Positions 23,266 through 33,205 of a DNA stretch of 64,000 bases are shown here, in pieces. The position numbers and the translations under genes were made by a program. The notes beneath the pieces are model-generated. The model was not told the origin of the DNA. It saw only the letters and a list, made by a program, of their open reading frames with translations, and made no database searches. Each line of letters opens with the position of its first letter. Position 1 is the first letter of the stretch. The DNA comes from Pararge aegeria (Eukaryota; Arthropoda; Insecta; Lepidoptera; Nymphalidae), in NCBI RefSeq assembly GCF_905163445.1, contig NC_053187.1, positions 4,278,001-4,342,000 on the forward strand, read 5' to 3'.

Positions 23266-23850
23266 GATTTATAAAATGCATGTTGTTACTTTAGATGGAC
23301 CACCTTATAATAAGCGAAAAATAAATCAGGGCATATAGTTAAAGGCATGCAAATAACAAAGACGTCCACCAACCTAAGGCGTAGTCTTGTCCCAGGTGCC
23401 TGTAGTACAGGCAACCACGCACTTCAGGCTGGAATACCATAAAGCTTATCGGCCGAAATAAGCAGAGCGTTAGGCTTACTCCCAGGAAAAGCTCTGTCAC
23501 AAAAGCTCTACTAATAAAGCACTCAAAAAAAGAATAAATTTAGTGTTTTCGTAGTTCTATGCTCTAGCCATAAATGGGTGGCGTTTCGTAGGTGATACAT
23601 ACATTATGTATGACATATTGTTACTCAGACATTAAGAATTCCATAAAAAAACTTTTGCGAATTCACGTGCACGTACTGACACGAATATTATTACAAATAT
23701 TTACAGTACTCGAAACGACGATTAAATGCTTTGGATTAAGAATTTTGATTCGTGATAACAATAGATATCTGTTCAGCCTCCAATAACATATATATATTGC
23801 TTATGCTAAACTTAGTGTAACTTAAAATCCCCTTCGTTATACTATACGGA
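23266..23850. other. Non-coding stretch
   Basis: No exon recognised; contains short GC-richer scraps at about 23365-23500 that were not assigned. Confidence 0.35.
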
Positions 23851-24115
23851 CCTACTAGACGCAGCGGAAAGCGCTGTGTTCTTACACACGCCTCTGGTAG
23901 TCATCAAATCCGTGGCGGGGGCCACGTTTAATTTGGAAATTTATAATTTCTGAATTTCGTTTGGATTGGTCTGTTGGGAGGCTTCGGCGGTGGCTACCTT
24001 CTACCCTAGCGGCAAAGACGTGCCGCCATTGCTAAGAGACATCGGATGCCGATTAGGGATGTGGGTTGAATATTTCTGCCCAGGTTAGTAACCACCATAT
24101 AATTTATCATCACAT
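23851..24115 (+). mobile_element. SINE-C copy, diverged
   Basis: Head gcagcggaaagcgctgtgt and body ggcggtggctac..ccctagcggcaaagacgtgccgcc match the family best seen at 37893-38082. Confidence 0.6.
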
Positions 24116-24187
24116 ACCTAATACCCAGTTGATTGCAGTCAAAAGCTAACTCGTAGTGGAATTTAAAAAAGATAAAAAAACTATAGG

Positions 24188-24512
24188 GATATGCTATAGC
24201 GCCGTGGGTACCTAGGACTTTGACTTCCAACTCAAAGGGAAAGACATGGTCCCCTGAAAGGGAAGTCTTTCCCTTTGAGTTCGAATCCCAGCACGCACCT
24301 CTAATTTCATAAGTTATCTGCGTTTTAAGCAATTCAGATATCTCTTGCTTCAACGGTGAAGGAACACATCGTGAAGAGACCTGCATGCTTGAGAGTTCTC
24401 CATAATGTTCTCGAAGGCGTGTGGAGTCCACCGCATTCGAACAGCGGTGGACTAAGGCCTTAACCCCTTCTCATTGTGCGAGGAGACCCGGTAACGGGTT
24501 TATATGATGAGC
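24188..24512 (+). mobile_element. SINE-B copy with internal inverted duplication
   Basis: Body from ttcgaatcccagcacgcacc through gcatgcttgagagttctcca to gggtttatatgatgagc matches the family. The head is rearranged: a 17-bp perfect inverted repeat (24229-24245 and 24265-24281, aactcaaagggaaagac) replaces the single copy present in other members. Confidence 0.82.
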
Positions 24513-25014
24513 AAACAACATATAAACCCATTACCCATTATGATGAGAAAAGTAGCAAACACATGCAACATGTTGACAAAGTTGTAGACAAACTTACAAG
24601 TTAACTTCTCTCTACATAACCATATAGGGCAGTAGCGTCGTAGGTGGCGCATTATATGAATTATTACTCAGCCGCCAAGTATTCTATTCTCGGGCAAAAA
24701 AAAAAATGTCTAGAATACTAAGGCCGGTCTAGATCACCTAACTTGGCACCCAGGAAGTTCTTGTACAATTACGCGGGGATATTTTCTATGATATCATGTG
24801 ATTATCTTGTAGTTAATGATTAGGTTTGTTTTTACTACCGTGACCTCGAAAAGACAAGTATATAGACTATCATGCCCTTTAAGGTTCAGTACTAGAACAT
24901 TATTTGTAAGGGCTAATTCGTTGCTACAATTGCTTTCTCTTTGCAACTCCCAATATTTTTATACGGAGCGGATACCTGGTCACTTATACTACAAGGTCGC
25001 CGGAAAATCGATGC
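24513..25014. other. Non-coding stretch
   Basis: The first ~30 bp repeat the SINE tail in inverted order (tataaacccattaccc). Otherwise nothing recognised. Confidence 0.4.
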
Positions 25015-25065
25015 ACTAGAGATGTGGTGCTGGAGACGCCTTTTAAAGATCCGCCTCCTTATAGC
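25011..25065 (+). pseudogene. LINE RT fragment (LEMWCWRRLLKI)
   Basis: Plus strand reads IDALEMWCWRRLLKIR, the conserved ALEMWC.RR.L.I block near the C-terminus of endonuclease/RT LINE proteins. Downstream frames are broken. Confidence 0.6.
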
Positions 25066-25280
25066 CTCCGCAGTATGGCCACTCGTTAGACATGCGTTGC
25101 AATAGATTCACAATAAATAATCAATTGTCGATAAGTTCATTCATTCATTGTCCAAAACAGTGAAGACGCCCCGAGCACGTCTCACTTCACACACGCGGAA
25201 CTTTCCCATTTTACGCATTTAATGGAAAACGTTTGGATCATTGGAGGTAAAATAATTACTGTCAACTGCTAAATGAATGA

Positions 25281-25395
25281 CGCGACTAACCGCCTGTTCG
25301 AGATATACTACTAAAGTGGAGTGGTTTTTGATGCTTCAATATTAGTCGTGTACACGGGTTCTGTATGATCTTAATTCTGTGATTGTCTCCTTCCC
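25281..25395 (+). repeat. Dispersed repeat, copy 1 of a local pair
   Basis: ccgcctgttcgagatatact...aaagtggagt through gcttcaatattagtcgt to cttaattctgtg; about 80-85% alike by eye to 26578-26690. Family unknown. Confidence 0.65.
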
Positions 25396-26143
25396 ATGCC
25401 AGCCGTAAGGGTTGGAACCTTAAAAGTATTCCGATTTGTTTTTGGAGTCGATTAAATAATCGGGTTACTCAGTAAAACATAGAGTAGGTATGCAATAGAA
25501 CACGATATAAAACCGTTTATATGTACAATAGGTCCGTATTTTATCAGTGCAGCGGTCAGTAGGTACCACTGACTTGCTCATTAGTTCTAAATATAAGCAA
25601 GTCCTACTTTATTAAACGTAATGAATAAGACATCGGTCACTAACCCGTGTAACGATTGATAAAGATTCCATACATATGCGCTGGTTGTTTAGAAATTGCC
25701 AATCCATAATTCCGTACTGAATGCGAGCGTCTCGACGGCTTAACTACTGCACTGATGTTGATAAGTTAAAATGAAAAGAGATAACTTGCATCCTTGTATA
25801 CGTACATAGGATACTTTTAATCTCGGGGTGTTTAAAAAACGGAAAAAGCAGCTTGTTTGAAAATATGTAAACAATATGAACGCCATGGCGATATAAGTGC
25901 AATTTCAAAATACAATAATTTTTTTAATAGCATCAATCACTACATGTATCTGACATGAGTAGTAAGACGCAAAATGTACTTTTCGGCGACAAATTGGACA
26001 TTCCGCACATCTATTATAAATGCTGTTGTCTATTTGTTTGTTTGTAACCAAAACAAATTTATTTCTTCACGTACGGAAGAATAATAAATATTACGGTCGT
26101 TTTCAGTATTGCTCTCTCTTTTTAAACCGACTTAGACTTCCAC

Positions 26144-26145
<2 letters not shown>
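25396..26145. other. Non-coding stretch, nothing recognised
   Basis: No exon, repeat family or RNA gene identified. Confidence 0.4.

Positions 26146-26189
<44 letters not shown>
26146..26189. repeat. (AT)22 microsatellite
   Basis: Uninterrupted AT dinucleotide run. Confidence 0.95.
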
Positions 26190-26191
<2 letters not shown>

Positions 26192-26577
26192 CGATTTAAA
26201 AACACCTAACCTGTAGTCCCCAAAGTCCAGGGTGAAGGTGGCGCACCAGCGTCGCACCGTGGTGATAGCTCAACCACTGCATATAATTTAGCACAGGGGT
26301 AGCTTGTATCCTGATTAGGCATTAGATACTTTAACCTAGAAAATATGTCTTAGTTATTATTTTGCATAGATAGCCTGGCATCCCCAAGACAGATATAATA
26401 AGGACCAATTCGCGGGAAAAAGCTTGTTTTGTATGAAAATATACCAAGGTGCCACTATAATGTAGATCTCCTATAAAATTAAATAATTATCTTAAAAATA
26501 TTCGGCTTTATGTTCTCGCAGAATCGTTTCCTATAACGTATCATCATCAACATCATTTAAACCAATTGTGAAGGGTT

Positions 26578-26690
26578 AAATCGCTTGTTCGAGAAACACT
26601 ACTAAAGTGGAGTAGTTTATGATGCTTCAATATTAGTCGTCTACACGGTTTCTGTACGTTCTTAATTCTGTGCAAACAATATTCATTTCC
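26578..26690 (+). repeat. Dispersed repeat, copy 2 of a local pair
   Basis: Direct-orientation partner of 25281-25395, about 1.3 kb downstream (aatcgcttgttcgagaaaca...cttaattctgtg). Confidence 0.65.
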
Positions 26691-27242
26691 ACTTAAAGAC
26701 AGTTGGGAATTTCTAAACAACCAGAGTAAACACACATAACTCTTTGATCCAACTATTTATTAAGCAGTTCCAAGGACGTCTGTACAATGGAATAGAACCT
26801 ACGTGCCACATCGAAGTGGGAGTCTTTGTTTCATATTGTGTAGGTACTTACTAATAAAAAAACTAGTATTGCGGCCTGATGATAAATTATCAGGTTTAAC
26901 TAGGCAGTTTTTATTACAACAATATACATATAATATGTATTAGGTATACTAATTACGTAACTTTTAATTGTTACATTGCGATCGTAATAATTTGTACGCG
27001 TCCTTATGGACTATATTATTTTTTCTAATGTTTTTTGTTTAATTTGGTCTTAGATAATGCAGAAATACTTTTATGACATTTACATTTTCATTTCACTTGC
27101 AACTCTGACAATCGCACCTGAGCGCTTTATGATTAAAAGTAAGCTACGGCTCGCATTCCACAAGTGCTGAAATTAATAATGCCCTCTTTTTCAGTGTTGA
27201 GGTAGGAGGTAAATTTTTTAATAAAAACTATAAAATTTTATT
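26691..27242. other. Non-coding, nothing recognised
   Basis: No exon, repeat family or RNA gene identified. Confidence 0.4.
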
Positions 27243-27657
27243 ATATACGACGTTTAAGCGAATTACGAAATAATTTTAAAGGATGCATATGTATATTTCA
27301 TAAGGAACTATCCTGTAAAAAAAATTAAAAGAAACATATTTATTTTTCCATATAAAAGAATTCAGAACTTTTTAGGTGCTTACTTATGACAACCCTATTA
27401 AAGATAAAATACAGACACGCGCATAGTACCCACGCTACGCGACGCGTACCTTATAAAGCGACAGGAGTCACATGATTTTAATTTTGCATGTGATGCAAGG
27501 GCTTTATCTGATTATTTTAGTATAAACTATGGCAGTGGTTTACTCAAAAACTGTTCGACTTTCGATTTCACAGATAAGTCTCAGAGACAGTACAGGTACA
27601 TAGTGTACCTTAAAAAGCCTATGAAGTATTATTTCAGTTTTCATTTACACGTTGTAT
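27243..27657 (+). mobile_element. MITE-1 copy 2
   Basis: Matches the 38384 and 61536 copies over its length: aattacgaaataat, tatgacaaccctatt, gctacgcgacgcgtacct, cagtggtttactcaaaaact, tctcagagacagta, and the right TIR ttttcatttacacgttgtat. Confidence 0.82.
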
Positions 27658-28437
27658 TATCTTTCTGTGGCAGAGGTCGTCCAGGGAAGTACTACTGTCA
27701 CGGGCGCCATGCTTGTTTCTGCCGCCAAGTTGTATTGCTGTGCTCTGCACCTACTCAGGGCAGTACTTTGTAGCAAGGGCTTCCTTGCGTACCATGCTAC
27801 GTGATGCTCTGTTTATAGTCGATGGTTTTGTTTTTTCTATAGGAAAGTAACCAGCAGCTAGCCTTACCTTACCTACTCTAAGAAAATCCCGTGTGCCATC
27901 AAAGTCGGAAGAAGAACCAAGTTGGAACTTATATATATAGGAAACTGTGTAAATTAGTTATAATAAATAACTTTATTATTCCCTAAATTATGATAATATT
28001 GTATTTATTTGAATTTCAATACAGTATATAGTATCAAACACGTGTTATATTTTTTAAATATTATAGATATATTTTAATGGCTATGTAAAAGTTATATTTA
28101 ATTGATAAAATATTATTTACACAATAACAACATAGTTTTGATGATTTGTAATGAAATAGTAAGATTATTAAAAGCTGTCAATAATCTTACTCATTCAACG
28201 ATATAAAAAGGCGGAGCCCTAATGTAAAAGGATCATTTTGAATTTTGAAGTGAAATAAACGTCTATTGTGAGCGTCTTTATTCTCTTGTTCGACCGTTAT
28301 TTCTAACATAACTAGTGACAAAGTCAATAGTCTTTTATTGCTGTGGAAAAATCTAGCTTCTAGATAATTTTGTCGACAGGAGTTTCGTTTTCGTGCCCCG
28401 ACGGGCGCAATTAGGAAATTTGTTATTTCAGAAATGT
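27658..28437. other. Non-coding stretch
   Basis: A GC-richer patch at 27665-27850 has no recognisable domain; the remainder is AT-rich. Confidence 0.4.
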
Positions 28438-28500
28438 TCTGATCTTGTAGCTTTTGGTCGTGGCTAGTCACCTAACGACTAAGACGTGCTGCCAAGTGTT
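28438..28500 (+). mobile_element. SINE-C 3' fragment
   Basis: ttttggtcgtggctagtcac..cgactaagacgtgctgccaag matches the SINE-C body seen at 37893-38082. Confidence 0.55.
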
Positions 28501-28524
28501 TCAGGTATAAAACAGGTTACTTAG

Positions 28525-28636
28525 ATTTTTTTTATACACAAAACCCGAAACAATTTATTGCCTAATCCGGGATTCGAGCCCATGACCTCGTGATCCTATT
28601 GATAGTTAAACATGCTAACCATTAGACAATCGAGGC
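28525..28636 (-). mobile_element. SINE-D (tRNA-like) fragment
   Basis: The minus strand starts gcctcgattgtctaatggtt (box A-like), then gatcacgaggtcatgggctc and a box B-like GGCTCGAATCCCGG. This is a different tRNA-derived head from families A-C. The cloverleaf is not intact. Confidence 0.6.
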
Positions 28637-28676
28637 AGTTACTCCGCAAAGGGGGCCGATTGGACGGAAGGTTGAC

Positions 28677-28926
28677 GGCCGATTGGCGCAGTTTGCAGCG
28701 ACCCTGCTTTCTGAGCCCAAGGCCGTGGGTTCGATTCCCACTACTGGAAAAAGTTTTTGAGATGAGCATGAATGTCAGTGTCTGGTTGTTTATATATATT
28801 TTCTAAGTATTTATGTATATTATTCATAAAAATAATCATCAGGCATCTTAGTACCCATAACACCCGCTACGCTTACTTTAGGGCTAGATACCGATGTGTG
28901 TATTGTCGTAGTATATTTATTTATTG
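28677..28926 (+). mobile_element. SINE-A copy, near full length
   Basis: Starts ggccgattggcgcagtttgc (box A), box B GGTTCGATTCC at 28729-28739, then the body (gagatgagcatgaatg, ggttgtttatat, attattcataaaaataatca, ctacgcttactttagggcta) and a tatttatttatt tail. Best copy of the family here. Directly abuts SINE-D and SINE-C fragments. Confidence 0.88.
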
Positions 28927-29214
28927 GGTAAAAAAAAAAAAAAGAATGTGCGTAGCTGTAGGGCACTTAAAAACTGAATATGATGACTGAATACGTGTCC
29001 GTGTCCCGCATTATTTCTTTGGTACCTAGCGACCGTGATCTCTTTTATCAAATTGCATGATGATCTGCCGAGATCATTTAAGATTTCCCACCGGAAAGCT
29101 ATTATATACTTACATATACGTCCTACGTCTGGGCACAGGCTCCTTTAGTGAGGGTTCGTAGAGCACAGACTAACATGAATCCTCTCTGCGGTGGTATCGG
29201 AGACGTGGCAGATT

Positions 29215-29320
29215 TTGCTTCTTCAAGAGCAACTACTGAGTTTCTTGCCAGCTTTTTCTCGGTAGAATAAGCCTTCCGAACCCATGGTAGAGTTCCGAAC
29301 GGCTTACAAAGTGGCCTGGA
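29215..29320 (+). mobile_element. LINE tail T1 fragment
   Basis: Sense-strand copy of the T1 3' UTR: caagagcaactactgagttt, cttgccagctttttctcgg, tagaataagccttccgaac. Confidence 0.7.
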
Positions 29321-30597
29321 ATTATGAATTTTATAGTTTGTTATGTAAGTTATTTATCATTAATGTAATATATATTCCATAAACGTTAGAAAAAATCAAA
29401 TGGGTACCATTATTTACTTTTACTACTAAGTACCTTAGCTTTAAAACAACATGGGGAAAGCTTTTCTTGGCCTTCAAATCCTTTTTTACTTAAAGGAATA
29501 TAAATAGTAGACAATACCTTACGTAAGGTACGTACGAGTAGCTGTTATCTAGTCAAATAATCACGGAAACAGTCTCATTTCCACGTTATGACCTAATTGT
29601 TTAATTGGTCTGTTGTCTTGTTACTTATCACTTTGCTCGAGTGAGTTGTTTATATTCATTGAGTGCGGTAACTTACTCATTATCATCAGTCCACTGCTGG
29701 GCATAGGACGAGATAATAAAAATAAACAAGGCTCGTTGGATGGGTAACTGTAACCTATGAGCCTATCAGGTAACAAAGTATTTATGTAGATGAAAAAAAC
29801 AGTTTCCTAAACTTTTTCTTAAGACCTTAAGAAAATGTTAGCTTAGTTAAGATAGTTATGGTCTTTAAAAAAGTCTAGGTTTTTATTTTTACAAAAATAA
29901 CTGTACAAAGTTATCTTAATTTTACGCAGTGTCAACCATAACATCAGATGTGTTCATAATATTGGCTCACGGGTTACGGCTCTGCTATGTCAACAGCAGA
30001 TTGGTTACTGTCGCATACTTACATGACACTTTATTGCCCTCCATAATATGATTTCATAGATCTCATAGAGTGAAAAAATTAGCTCAAGAACGGGGAAGCA
30101 CATGCTAGCTGACAAAATAATTGGCTGTCACGACGGTCGCAACGTCTGGCAGATAACATCAACACAAAGAAGTCGAGAGCGATGGTTTAGCGGAGGCACG
30201 ATGGCATGAGAGCGTCATGCCATTTAGCGTGACGGTATACAAATTTCATCGGCAATGCGCGAATAGATTTCACATTTATGACTTCTGTGGTCTGTTCCAC
30301 ATTTTCTCTTACTCCGTAAATAGCGAAATTTAAAATAGATCCATTAATACCTCCCTTTTATAGAATGTAAACAGATGCCCCTTGGAGACACGACGTGTAA
30401 ATGTAAACAGACTTTTAGCAATAACAAAGCGTTCTCCGTAGAGAAGTGACGTGTTTGTAAACATATCGACCGCTCGTCGCGATATCGATTGTTTGTAGAA
30501 TGAGTGTTTGGAAAATCGAAAAAGTGTTGGATGACGAAATCTACGCCTTTTCCTGTTAGTCAATCCATACTTATATCGATATATAATAATACCTACT
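29321..30597. other. Non-coding stretch
   Basis: Short scrap gtccactgctgggcatagg at 29690-29708 matches the LINE fragment at 38863. A 9-bp hairpin (atggcatga/tcatgccat) lies at about 30201-30223. No exon recognised. Confidence 0.4.
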
Positions 30598-30700
30598 AGA
30601 GGCCGCCAAATTTTACTTTCTATCCTATACTTCTGTTGTTGTGGCATGTTTTTTCTATTAAGAGTACAATAAAAGTGTATACATTCATTCATTCAATATC
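30598..30700 (+). mobile_element. LINE tail T2 fragment
   Basis: aggccgccaaattttacttt, then gagtacaataaaagtgtat and a cattcattcattc tail: same tail organisation as the other T2 copies. The 120-codon antisense frame across this stretch (30330-30692) has no recognised domain. Confidence 0.45.
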
Positions 30701-30901
30701 GTGAAAGTGTGTCTGTTTGTTTATTTATTTGGTTCCTTTAATTTTCTTTTTCGGCTCAGCTATTATAGCTTGCGTCCTGGAGATGGACATCGGAACTAAA
30801 AAAAAAAGTGGATAAAGTCTCGAGCAACAGTATTTTTTATACTTTTCATTTGTACTCCACAACATATTGAGAAAAGTAAAAATACAGGCTCTATAAGTAG
30901 G

Positions 30902-30937
30902 AGGCGGCCTTATCGCTAAGTAGCGATAAGGCTGCCT
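30902..30937. repeat. 17-bp inverted repeat with 2-base loop inside a T2 motif
   Basis: Arms 30902-30918 and 30921-30937 (aggcggccttatcgcta; one mismatch) separated by ag. Each arm is a copy of the LINE T2 motif in opposite orientation. Confidence 0.88.
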
Positions 30938-30945
30938 TTTGTTGT

Positions 30946-32063
30946 TAAGAGATCGCAACCGAAGGATTCCGATTACTAAAAAGAAAACAAAAAGGTGGTA
31001 CACTAATAAACATACAACTACATACTAATATATAAACCAGGCTACACACGATACTAATAATAAATACAAAAAATATATTAACTAATATAAACATTAAATA
31101 TGAGTAAGAGTAAATAAATAATAATAGTCGTCTTTATTGTGAATAATTACCCTTACTAGTATATTTTAAAGAATTGGCACAGCCCTTGTGCCTATCTGAT
31201 AAACCCTTGTGCCTATCCGAACCGAGCTGAACATGTTATTTATGATGGTTGGAAGCCCGCTAACTCGCATTGGAGTAGCGTTGCGAGTTTTGACTCTGAA
31301 TCCCCAACTTATGTGTCATACTATGATCATGACTTGACTATATAGGTGGCCCAGCTTTGCTAATCACTTGCTGCGGTCGAAGCCTTCCAGCAGAGCAAAG
31401 CCAATTAAGAAACTGATGATTCCCAGAATTTGTCTTCACTACACGACAAATTCCTCCTAACAATCCTAACAAAACCTAGTAACTACGGCGCATGTAGTGA
31501 GCTAGAAAGGTCTTTGTAACCAGTAATTTAACTGTAAGTTTAACGATTTCAATCTACAATGTTTCGATTATCATGTAATAATAATTTATCGCAAATCACA
31601 AATTTATTGCATTTGCCAATCTCTCGGTTAGGGTTGTCAACCAAGAAATACTTTGAGCATATTAAAATACAGTACAATGAAATATATATAAACCTATGAA
31701 TGCTCATTATGTTTATTATATGCAAGGGCAATAATTGTAAAATGTAACCTGTGAATAGGAAATTTATGTGAAATTTAGATTTAATTAAAATGCATCAGCA
31801 TTACAGGTTTACTCGAGACATTAAAAAAATGATTAAAATGATCTTTTCAATTAGTAAACTCTATAAAAGTGAAGTAGTAATGGACTCATCATCATCATCA
31901 TCATCTCAACCGAAGGAAGTCCTTGTGCTGCTTGTGTCCACTAACTGTGACTCTTGTGTCCAGTAACTACGATTTCTGACTTTGTCCATTTACGTGCAGA
32001 CATCGATTTAATGACACTCAATGTTTTGGTAACTGCGCCAATAGACGCCACTGCGCCGTGGCA
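30946..32063. other. Non-coding stretch
   Basis: At about 31205-31300 there is a scrap of another dispersed repeat (gcccgctaactcgcattgga) that also occurs near 41475. No exon recognised. Confidence 0.4.
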
Positions 32064-32454
32064 TCTATATATATAAAAGAGAAAGTGTGTGGGTATGTTC
32101 CGTATAGGCTCCGAAACGGCTGGACCGATTTCAATGAAACTTTCAGGGAATCTCCGGATTGACCTGGTGAGTAATCCTGTAAAGTTTTGTGACGATCGGA
32201 GCACTCCTATTTTTGAACTGTCAAACTGTCAAATACAGCTTCTATTTACTACGATGATATTCATTGGGTGTACCTACATGGGCGTAGATAATGATCTTCA
32301 CCCACACGAGAAGAGAATAGAAGAGAATGAATACGGAGAGAAATAAATGATTTAATATATTATAAGATTTAAATTAAAAATTTAATGATGTAAGTTTATT
32401 GTTTAAATAAAATAAAGGAAAATCTAGCCCGGCGAAGCGGGCTGGGTACGCTAG
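32064..32454 (+). mobile_element. Complete non-autonomous Helitron
   Basis: 391 bp. 5' end A|TCTATATATATAAAAGAG at 32064; 3' end a perfect 6-bp stem AGCCCG/CGGGCT (32426-32431 and 32438-32443) followed 8 bases on by CTAG|T (32451-32454). The TC start, 3' hairpin, CTRR end and insertion between A and T are all present. The open frame inside it shows no Rep or helicase motif. Confidence 0.85.
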
Positions 32455-33095
32455 TGCTTTATAAACCTCCATACAGATGATTCAATCGCTAGTTGGTTTC
32501 TAAACTCTACGTGTTATGGTGCTGTCGTTAAGAAATAGCAGCTTAAGAAACCTGAAAATCCATCAATAGTATTTCAGTAAGACAATAATTAAACTTTTAT
32601 ATACATTAAACAAATCTGCATTCTGGCAACCCTATTTTGAGTTAATATTTCGAACAGTGATTGCTTAAGATAAAGTTATGCCGATATTTATTATTAATCG
32701 TACCATCCTCTCCGCGTAATAGTGACATAAATTAAAATTCACTGCAACAATAATTTATCTTTGGATATTCCACTCGCGCTGTTAAATTTCCACTTTATTT
32801 ATGTGGCTTTCTCCTCTGTTTTACCTACATATAAAAGTGCTGCTTTAATTATTCATTTTAAATGTATTCAAATATATGAATATTTTAATTTATTTCTTCC
32901 ATATAATGGCGCATAACCCTAAATTAAAGTAAAAAAAGAAAACATAAAACGATCAAAGTTTAAAATACATTTATTACATTATTTCTTTGTGAATGAAAGT
33001 ACTATTTTTTTATGACCAGGTGGCTTGGTGTCAGTCACCTTGTCTTTAATTTCTTAAATAATAGAATAACAATGATTGCTAAATTGTAAAATGTG
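32455..33095. other. AT-rich non-coding, nothing recognised
   Basis: No exon, repeat family or RNA gene identified. Confidence 0.4.
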
Positions 33096-33205
33096 AGCAA
33101 AACTTAGTTTCTTGCCGGCTTCTACTCGGCAGAATCTGCTGACCGGGGTTATCCACGAAAAACAGTCAGAATTGACGTTTCAAAAGAGGAATGGCCAGTA
33201 AAGAG
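33096..33205 (+). mobile_element. LINE tail T1 fragment
   Basis: Sense-strand copy: tagtttcttgccggcttcta, ctcggcagaatctgc, and attgacgtttcaaaagagg. Confidence 0.72.

Noticed and set aside
24006..24431. 141-codon minus-strand frame, the longest in the window
   Set aside because: It runs antisense through SINE-C and SINE-B sequence and has no domain; other copies of these SINEs do not keep the frame.
28684..28739. tRNA-gene-like box A and box B
   Set aside because: The sequence recurs five times with the same non-tRNA 3' body and does not fold into a full cloverleaf: it is SINE-A.
30330..30692. 120-codon minus-strand frame
   Set aside because: Overlaps a LINE tail in antisense and shows no known domain or codon bias.
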